Positions 1-5,832 of a stretch of DNA of 34,550 nucleotides are shown piece after piece. Location of the stretch: positions 1-34,550 of the forward strand of contig JBFIPX010000012.1 in NCBI GenBank assembly GCA_041609895.1. The letters run 5' to 3'. Below the pieces are notes generated by a model. The model was not told the origin of the DNA. It did no database searches and worked only from the letters and a program-made list of their open reading frames with translations. Every line of letters begins with the position of its first letter. Within the stretch, counting starts at the first letter, position 1. A program made the translations under genes and the position numbers. This DNA is from JAHHLP01 sp041609895 (GTDB lineage Bacteria > Bacteroidota > Rhodothermia > Rhodothermales > JABDKH01).

Positions 1-1729
1 AGTGGAAGAGGTAATCTATCATAACAACTCGCCCGACACGCTCAGAAGCATCGTCGTCAATCTCTATCAGAATCTCCATTCAGAGGGCGTCGTAAGGTCG
101 GAGGCCGTGCAGGTTACCGGTGGGATGCACGTCTCGCAGGTGGCTCTGAACGGAACGGATCTGGTCGAGGCCCGACCCGTCAGCCTATGGAGAAGGCAAC
201 CCGGTTCAGTGGGTACGACATATTCGATTCGCGGAACAAAGATGACGATCCAGGTGCCTGGCGGAATTGCTCCGGGAGAATCCGCACGGCTGAACATGTC
301 GTGGAGTTTCGAGGTGCCTGAACAAGGAGCACCCCGTATGGGTCAGGATGGTGAAGTCTACTACCTCGGCTACTGGTATCCACAGATCGCTGTTTACGAT
401 GACCTTCAGGGATGGGACATGGACCCGTACGCAGGCGAGGGCGAGTTCTACATGGGGTATGCTGACTACGACGTTTCGATTACGGTGCCCGAAGGTTGGC
501 TCGTTGGAGCGACCGGCGAGTTGCAGAATGACTACGCAGTTCTCACCGATCAAACCCGGATGCGTCTCGCCTCAGTCGCCGATGCGGATAGCGCCGTACA
601 TGTCGTCACTGCCGATGATCGAGGAGCCGGCCGCTCGACCGTGGACAGCCCGACCGGTGCCCTGACGTGGCGGTTCACGGCCGAGAACGTCCGGGACTTC
701 GCATTCGGAACGTCAGCCAGCTATGTCTGGGACGCATGGCGCGCTGAGGTAGGCGACCTCGATTCGGACGGCGACTCGGACTATGCCAAGATTCACACGT
801 TGTATCGACCCGACGCCCGCACGTGGGACCAGGCAGTCAAGTACTCGGCGTTCTCCATCGAGTTTATGTCGCAAACGGTGATGCCCTATCCCTATCCGCA
901 GATGACATCCGTGGAAGGCATCATCGGTGGCGGAATGGAATACCCGATGATTACACTTATCGGCGGCAACCGAAATGAGCGCTCGCTGATGAGTGTGACG
1001 ATCCATGAACTGGCGCACATGTGGTTTCCCATGATCGTCGGCCAGGATGAAAAGGCATATACCTGGATGGACGAAGGAATGGTGACCTTCAATGAGAACG
1101 ACGGCGAGGAAGTCTACTGGGAAAGCCCGATATGGCCTTCGGAACAGCAGATGTATCTCATCGTCGCCCGGAGCGAAGTCGAAGAGCCGTCGATGAAGCA
1201 TGCCGACTCGTATCGGAATGTGTTCGCTCGAAACATCGCGCACTACGCCAAGCCGGGGATCACCTTCCATGCCCTACGGGGTCTCGTGGGCGACGATCGT
1301 TTCTACGGGGCGCTGCAGGAGTACACGCGACGCTGGGCCTTCAAGCATCCCTCACCGTGGGACATGTTCAACACCTTCGAGCATGTGTTGGACATGGAAC
1401 TTGACTGGTTCTTCCGCTCGTGGGTCTATGAGACGTGGGTGCTGGACCACGCGGTCGCGTCCGTCGAACAGTCAGCCGGCGGGATTGCGATCACGATCGC
1501 AGATTACGGGCTGACGCCCATGCCGGCCCCCGTTCGAGTGAAGTACGCGGACGGGCGCGTAGAGGACCAGACAGTGCCGGTCGATCACTGGCTCGACGAC
1601 AACGTGTCGGCAGTGCTGACCTTTCCAGCAGGCGATGTCGTTGAGGTCGAGATCGACCCCGAAGGATACTACTCGGATATCGACGTGGCGAACAACGTCT
1701 GGGTCAAGCCGGACGGCGCCACACACTAG
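1..1729 (+). CDS. M1-family zinc aminopeptidase (5' end missing)
   Basis: This is a gluzincin metallopeptidase of family M1, which removes N-terminal residues from peptides, probably in the periplasm or outside the cell. The zinc site is complete: HELAH at about residues 335-339 of the visible part, followed 18 residues later by the third ligand Glu in WMDEG. A GGGMEYP motif about 30 residues earlier matches the GxMEN exopeptidase motif of M1 enzymes. The reading frame is open to the left edge. The first visible residues (VIYHNNSPDTL) correspond to the start of the family's N-terminal beta domain, so the signal peptide and start codon lie outside the window; the GTG at base 2 is unlikely to be the start. 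The C-terminal 130 residues follow the usual helical domain and end in a beta-rich tail. It converges on the next gene across a GC-rich hairpin. Confidence 0.88.
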   Translation, partial: VEEVIYHNNSPDTLRSIVVNLYQNLHSEGVVRSEAVQVTGGMHVSQVALNGTDLVEARPVSLWRRQPGSVGTTYSIRGTKMTIQVPGGIAPGESARLNMSWSFEVPEQGAPRMGQDGEVYYLGYWYPQIAVYDDLQGWDMDPYAGEGEFYMGYADYDVSITVPEGWLVGATGELQNDYAVLTDQTRMRLASVADADSAVHVVTADDRGAGRSTVDSPTGALTWRFTAENVRDFAFGTSASYVWDAWRAEVGDLDSDGDSDYAKIHTLYRPDARTWDQAVKYSAFSIEFMSQTVMPYPYPQMTSVEGIIGGGMEYPMITLIGGNRNERSLMSVTIHELAHMWFPMIVGQDEKAYTWMDEGMVTFNENDGEEVYWESPIWPSEQQMYLIVARSEVEEPSMKHADSYRNVFARNIAHYAKPGITFHALRGLVGDDRFYGALQEYTRRWAFKHPSPWDMFNTFEHVLDMELDWFFRSWVYETWVLDHAVASVEQSAGGIAITIADYGLTPMPAPVRVKYADGRVEDQTVPVDHWLDDNVSAVLTFPAGDVVEVEIDPEGYYSDIDVANNVWVKPDGATH

Positions 1730-1751
1730 CGAAGATGGTCGATCGGCATTA

Positions 1752-1781
1752 GCCCCCGAGGCAACGAATCACCGCGGGGGC
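1752..1781. terminator. GC-rich hairpin between convergent genes
   Basis: GCCCCCG at 1752-1758 pairs perfectly with CGGGGGC at 1775-1781, with a 16-base loop. It lies in the 66-bp gap between two convergent stop codons, where it could end transcription from both sides. There is no clear T run on either strand, so a factor-independent terminator is not proven. Confidence 0.45.
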
Positions 1782-1795
1782 CAGACCGAATTCAC

Positions 1796-2287
1796 TCATC
1801 TACCGCGCCGGCCCCGCATGCCGCCACGTCGACCCCGTTGTGGACCGTGGTCCTTCATGATCTCGTCGTACCTAGCGGACTGCTCGTCATCGAGCAGCGA
1901 TTTGATCTCGGCGTCGCCCTCGGCGCGCAGCTTCATCATCTCCGCATGCATCTCCTGACGCGATGCGCGGTTCTCCGCCCGGCGCTCATCGAATAGCTCG
2001 CGCTGCTTCGTTATTCGTGCCTCGAGTATCCCGCGGACCTGGACGGCCTGCTCGTCCGTAAGCTCGAGGTCCGTTGACAGCCGCTCCATCATGCGCTCCA
2101 GACGCGATTCCATCGGAGGCGGACCCTTCGGCCCTCTCGGTCTTTCCGGAGCTTCGACCTTGGACGGCGGTGGTGGCGTAGGTTCTTCCTGTGCCTGCGC
2201 GGCGCCGGCACTCATAATCATCATAACAGTCGCCGCAACGACCAATCGTCCGGCTCCTCGAATCGGTTTACCAACTAATACGGTCAT
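1796..2287 (-). CDS. Exported Spy/CpxP-like periplasmic protein
   Basis: This is a small exported protein that resembles the Spy/CpxP/ZraP group of periplasmic chaperone-like sensors. The N-terminus has a basic start, a hydrophobic core and an AQAQ-type cleavage site. A Pro-rich linker (PTPPPPSK) follows, then a charged helical region with the pattern LELTDEQAVQVRGILEAR and later KSLLDDEQSARYDE, typical of the LTxxQ helices. The tail is Gly/Arg-rich (GRRGGMRGRRGR). The frame stays open upstream to 2431, but the ATG at 2287 is chosen because it gives a normal signal peptide; the extra 48 residues look non-coding. It follows the cytochrome/monooxygenase gene on the same strand with about 150 bp between them. 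Function by homology is only general: binding unfolded proteins or metal in the periplasm. Confidence 0.7.
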   Translation of the reverse strand: MTVLVGKPIRGAGRLVVAATVMMIMSAGAAQAQEEPTPPPPSKVEAPERPRGPKGPPPMESRLERMMERLSTDLELTDEQAVQVRGILEARITKQRELFDERRAENRASRQEMHAEMMKLRAEGDAEIKSLLDDEQSARYDEIMKDHGPQRGRRGGMRGRRGR

Positions 2288-2441
2288 ATTTCGCGGTATG
2301 CTCTTGGATGCTCGTTGGGAATTCAACTGGTGGTTAGACCCGAGGGCAAAGGATGTCATTCCACGGCTGACGGGATCAGACACCACGATCGCGACAGTGA
2401 CTGTGGCCACGGTGGGCGCCCCGAGCATCATCCGGACACCG

Positions 2442-3821
2442 TCAGCCCGGCAGGTAGTAACCGAACAAGATCATCATCTCGTCCTCGCTTCGCAGACCGA
2501 ACGTCAGCGTCCGATCCGTCCAGTTGTTGTACGTCGCTTCGAGGCGCAGTCCATCTCCCGGCTCGAGGACAAGCGGAGGATCGATCTCCGCTATCGGCGG
2601 GTGCTCCCAGTCATAGGCGATGTAAACAAGCTCGCCCGAACGAGGGCCACCGTCGACGTACACCCTGAACTCCTGCATGTGCTGGTGTGCGTGGGAAAAG
2701 AGCATGAACACCTCTCGCCGATCCGCGAAGCGGTACGTGCGAGTCAGCGTCGTCGTTTGCTGGGGTGGCAATGAAATGTTGAGATTGTTGAGGAATAGCA
2801 CTTCCGCGACCCGATCCGCATCTCCCGGATCCACCGTGTGCAGATTGACATGCACCTCGCCTGTCACAGTGTCGTCTGCCCGATTCACATAGTGCGAATT
2901 GAGATCGAGGCCCTTGCCGGACGGAAGCCTGAGGGCGACGCCGGGCGGGAACCGGTAGTCGACGGACGGCCACTGGGTCCCGGCAAAAAAGATGTGATGC
3001 TCCATCACACGAATCACGTCGAAGTCGAGCGCGCCGCCCGGAGCACGAATGTCCCGATACTCGTACGGCAGGGGCTGCAGTTCCGGCGGCATGTCGTCCG
3101 CATGGGTGTATAGGATGAAGTGATGGCTGCCCGGCCGCATCGAAATCTCGAACCGCTCTACGAGCAGCTCGTCGGAACTCGATGCCGGTTCAAAGTAGAA
3201 GAACTCGCGCTCGAAATTCGGCGCTACATCGAACGGCCCTAACCGGATCGCGAGGCCTTTCGCGGGCGCCAACAGCGGAACAAACTCCTGCGACTCCTCG
3301 AAGCGGGTCTTGTCTGCAAGTAGCGGCACCGGGTCGGTCACCTGAACGTCGCGCGGCGCACCCGCAACGATCCACCGTCGAATCAGCTCAATTTCACCGT
3401 TGGTGAGCGGCGGTGCCCCAAGTGGCATGAGACTTCCGTATTCGGGATGGTCCGACAGAAAATGCTCGCGCTCCCGCACGTTGATCTTCTCCCAGAGGAA
3501 ACTCTTGTCGAGACCGGCAAGGCCTTCGCTGCTTACGCGCACCAGCCCATCGGCCTTCGCCGCCGCATTCTTTGGCGGCCTGTCAACCAGCTGTTCGTAG
3601 GCGACATCGCTCGTCAGCACCAGATCGGACTGCCGGGCGAAGTCCGTACCCGCGGCGTGGCATCCAGCGCAGTTCGGCTCGAGCACTTTCGACTGGAGGG
3701 TCTCCCATGTCGACTCGTCGTTTAGCTCCGCCGACTGGTCGCAGCCTGTGATCAAGACGAGAACGGCCGCGAGCAATCGGGCGGCTCGGTGCAGGCTGGC
3801 CTTTCGTGGTCTTCCGGACAT
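2442..3821 (-). CDS. Cytochrome c / copper type II ascorbate-dependent monooxygenase-like lipoprotein
   Basis: The 459-residue product has a lipobox LITGC (Cys27), a cytochrome c domain with CAGCH (residues 51-55) and a candidate axial Met in SLMPLG, then a domain resembling peptidylglycine alpha-hydroxylating monooxygenase. The copper ligands can be lined up: HH at 233-234 and His310 for one copper, His377/His379 in SHAHQHM and Met449 or Met450 in EDEMMILFGYY for the other. Known family members hydroxylate a substrate C-H bond at paired copper centres; the fused heme would feed electrons in place of ascorbate, which is an inference. The substrate is unknown. The frame is open up to 3914, but the ATG at 3821 gives a proper lipoprotein leader. 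It is divergent from the basic exported protein at 3942. Confidence 0.8.
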   Translation of the reverse strand: MSGRPRKASLHRAARLLAAVLVLITGCDQSAELNDESTWETLQSKVLEPNCAGCHAAGTDFARQSDLVLTSDVAYEQLVDRPPKNAAAKADGLVRVSSEGLAGLDKSFLWEKINVREREHFLSDHPEYGSLMPLGAPPLTNGEIELIRRWIVAGAPRDVQVTDPVPLLADKTRFEESQEFVPLLAPAKGLAIRLGPFDVAPNFEREFFYFEPASSSDELLVERFEISMRPGSHHFILYTHADDMPPELQPLPYEYRDIRAPGGALDFDVIRVMEHHIFFAGTQWPSVDYRFPPGVALRLPSGKGLDLNSHYVNRADDTVTGEVHVNLHTVDPGDADRVAEVLFLNNLNISLPPQQTTTLTRTYRFADRREVFMLFSHAHQHMQEFRVYVDGGPRSGELVYIAYDWEHPPIAEIDPPLVLEPGDGLRLEATYNNWTDRTLTFGLRSEDEMMILFGYYLPG

Positions 3822-3941
3822 TGAAAACGTTAGGGCTCCAAAAAAAGCTTTCTCTTCGTTAAACAGATACTGCGACCGGCTACGCGGGTCAAGGCACTCA
3901 TCCTTCGCCTTCAAATATCGTTCTCAAACCAATACTGGATC

Positions 3942-4379
3942 ATGAAACGACTGATTCCCGCTATCTCGCTCGCGGTCGTGATGCTATCTGTGATGCCGGT
4001 GCAAGCTCAAACGCTCACGCGGGTTAACCGTTCGTCTGTTTTCACTCGGGCGACGGCAAACCGGTCGGCGAGTATTCAACGCTCACAGCAGCAAATGCGC
4101 AAGCGGGGGCAAACCCTGCGTGCGCGGGCAGCAAGGACGAAACAGACGCGGGCGCTGCAGCGCCTCAAACAGACGTCCAGGCTCGGTGCCAGAACGCAGG
4201 CAGGCGTCCAGACGATCGTCGGCACCAAGCGCGAAATCGCCGCTCAGAAACGACGCATTCAGCGCCAGAAGCTTAACAAGCTCCCGAACCGCGGCAATGC
4301 ACAGATGCGCGTCGTCAAACGTCGTCTCGCCACGGACGCGGAGGCTCGAATGCACCGTCCGAAGCGGGCAATCCGCTGA
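3942..4379 (+). CDS. Very basic exported protein of unknown function
   Basis: I do not recognise a family. The first 22 residues form a clear signal peptide (MKRLIPAISLAVVMLSVMPVQAQ with AQA cleavage). The mature part of about 120 residues is rich in Arg, Lys, Gln and Ala with almost no acidic residues, for example IQRSQQQMRKRGQTLRAR and AAQKRRIQRQKLNKL, and would be helical. The charge suggests binding to an anionic partner such as lipopolysaccharide, polyphosphate, nucleic acid or a membrane surface; that is inference. It is transcribed divergently from the cytochrome/monooxygenase gene; the roughly 120 bp between the starts would hold both promoters. No terminator-like hairpin was obvious directly after the stop. 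Confidence 0.65.
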   Translation: MKRLIPAISLAVVMLSVMPVQAQTLTRVNRSSVFTRATANRSASIQRSQQQMRKRGQTLRARAARTKQTRALQRLKQTSRLGARTQAGVQTIVGTKREIAAQKRRIQRQKLNKLPNRGNAQMRVVKRRLATDAEARMHRPKRAIR

Positions 4380-4561
4380 CCAGGACCTGCTAGTCCCCCG
4401 CAACTCGAGGCTGAGAGGGTGTGCTTCAAGAATGCGTCAAGCACTTGGAGCCAACCCGGCAACCGATGTATTTTTGATGTTCCATCAAGTAGATGTCGTA
4501 CCGAATCGATGTCGATGGAACAAAGCTGTCGGCCGTCGTGTTTTCGGCCGCCGGCAAGCGA
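4380..4561. other. Non-coding stretch before tRNA-Asn
   Basis: No supported gene. It holds a short perfect inverted repeat, TTGATG-ttc-CATCAA at 4474-4488, preceded by a T run. The promoter for the tRNA is presumably here; TTGGAG near 4445 followed about 18 bases later by TATTTT is a weak candidate. Confidence 0.4.
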
Positions 4562-4633
4562 TCCTCGGTAGCTCAATGGTAGAGCATGCGGCTGTTAACC
4601 GCAGGGTTGTAGGTTCGAGTCCTACCCGGGGAG
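4562..4633 (+). tRNA. tRNA-Asn (anticodon GTT)
   Basis: The 72 bases fold into a full cloverleaf: acceptor TCCTCGG/CCGGGGA (one T-G wobble), D arm GCTC-AATGGTA-GAGC, anticodon stem TGCGG/CCGCA with loop CTGTTAA, variable region GGGTT, T arm GTAGG-TTCGAGT-CCTAC and discriminator G4633. The anticodon GTT reads Asn codons AAC and AAU. The 3' CCA is not encoded (the gene is followed by CAGA), so it must be added enzymatically. A strong terminator follows within about 10 bases. Confidence 0.96.
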
Positions 4634-4642
4634 CAGAACGAG

Positions 4643-4674
4643 AGGGATACTTCAATAATGAGGTATCCCTTTTC
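4643..4674 (+). terminator. Rho-independent terminator after tRNA-Asn
   Basis: GGGATAC at 4644-4650 pairs exactly with GTATCCC at 4663-4669 and the stem is followed by TTTTCT. It starts about 10 bases after the tRNA and ends its transcript. Confidence 0.85.
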
Positions 4675-5004
4675 TCGTAACCGAAGTCGGCGTTGTCGAC
4701 CCGGGTAGGACGAGAACCGTAGGTTCGACACGAGCGGCCGCAACCGTCACTCTTCGCGCGTCCCATCATTCCGCGACTGACGAGCCGCATCGCGGCGAGT
4801 ACACGAGCGTTTCGCGACATCGAGACCCGCGAACCCAGTTGTCCTTCCAATGGCAAAAGACATCCTCCTTATAACAGTAACAATCAGGAGTTGCTCATCA
4901 ACGACGAGCAATCTTATTGATCACCCATTCCAAGAGATGTCCTAATCGGCCGACATCCTGCGCTTTACTACCGAGCCCAATTCAAGTCCGTGTTCAACAA
5001 GTAG
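4675..5004. other. Gene-free stretch with partial tRNA-end similarity
   Basis: No supported coding region. CCCGGGTAGGAC at 4700-4711 is the exact reverse complement of the tRNA 3' segment GTCCTACCCGGG, and GTAGGTTCGA at 4719-4728 repeats the tRNA T-arm segment 4609-4618 in direct orientation. A small hairpin TTGCTC/GAGCAA lies at 4891-4911. The part near 4860-4990 is less GC-rich than its surroundings and probably holds the promoter of the following genes. Confidence 0.45.
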
Positions 5005-5832
5005 ATGCTAATACCTACCCGCCTCTCAACTTCACGTACCCACCCGCTTCGCGCCACTTGCCTTCTGATAGCCCTTTCCGTGCCGCTTTTCCTAACCGGT
5101 GCTCGACAGACCACTTACGATACTAATTCGTATCTGGAAGCGGCCGGCGTAGACGCCAGCAATTCCTCGTCGGATCAAATTTTTAACGAAAGCGGCAGTG
5201 CTCCAGTCGTTTCACACACTCTCGTCGAGACCGGGCTGTCGGCCGGTACGATTGACGCAACTGGCAACCTCGATGCCGATCCGGGCTTTGTCGATCCAAT
5301 AGGAGTCGACAAATTCGAGGGGACTTTGGACGATGATTTGTCTTTGAATCTCCAAGCGCTCCCGATCGACAAGGGATCGAATGCGGCCCTGCCAGCAGAC
5401 CGATTCGACCTCGATGGTGACGGAGATTTCGACGAACCGTTTCCCATCGACCTCACCGGCTCCGCGAGAATCTTTAACGGCGGTCCGGCCTCCACGGTCG
5501 ACATGGGCGCCTTCGAATATGCCTCCTCTAATCCTGTGGGCATCGATGATGAAGGCAAACTCCGGGATGGCTATACGTTGGAAGCGCCATTCCCCAACCC
5601 GTCGACCGGGTCGGCGAGTGTCAAATTCCAAGTCGGCAGTTACGCAAAGGCATCGGTGGTCGTCTACGATTTGCTAGGCCGCGAAGTGATGTCGTTGTTC
5701 GATGGTCCCGCCGCCCCCGGAAGGTCGTACGATGTACATGTTCCCACATCGCGCCTTCCAAGCGGAGTCTACATTCTGCAGCTTTCCTCCGGGAGACACC
5801 GGTCTTCAACACAACTGGTGATTGCACGATGA
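5005..5832 (+). CDS. Truncated beta-helix (choice-of-anchor Q-like) protein with T9SS sorting domain
   Basis: The product (275 aa) has an N-terminal hydrophobic stretch LLIALSVPLFL at about residues 20-30 that can act as a signal peptide. It then enters, almost at once, the end of a right-handed parallel beta-helix protein: the NSSSDQIFNESGSAPVVSH turn, the DADPGFVDP repeat end, a DLDGDGDFDEP calcium-loop-like segment and GAFEY, the usual end of the choice-of-anchor Q region. Residues about 190-275 are a type A T9SS sorting domain (PFPNPSTG ... VVYDLLGREV ... LPSGVYILQL). Full-length relatives carry several hundred residues of helix before this point, so the gene looks shortened at its 5' side, with a leader joined on. 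Its stop overlaps the next start by four bases (ATGA at 5829-5832), so the two are likely translated together. Confidence 0.68.
   Translation: MLIPTRLSTSRTHPLRATCLLIALSVPLFLTGARQTTYDTNSYLEAAGVDASNSSSDQIFNESGSAPVVSHTLVETGLSAGTIDATGNLDADPGFVDPIGVDKFEGTLDDDLSLNLQALPIDKGSNAALPADRFDLDGDGDFDEPFPIDLTGSARIFNGGPASTVDMGAFEYASSNPVGIDDEGKLRDGYTLEAPFPNPSTGSASVKFQVGSYAKASVVVYDLLGREVMSLFDGPAAPGRSYDVHVPTSRLPSGVYILQLSSGRHRSSTQLVIAR

Noticed and set aside
713..1270. Minus-strand frame of 185 codons inside the M1 peptidase gene
   Set aside because: It is antisense to the conserved zinc-site region and shows no protein-like pattern.
4471..4490. TTGATG-ttc-CATCAA hairpin as terminator of the basic exported protein
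   Set aside because: The T run lies before the stem, not after it on the plus strand, and the stem is only six bases, about 95 bases after the stop codon.
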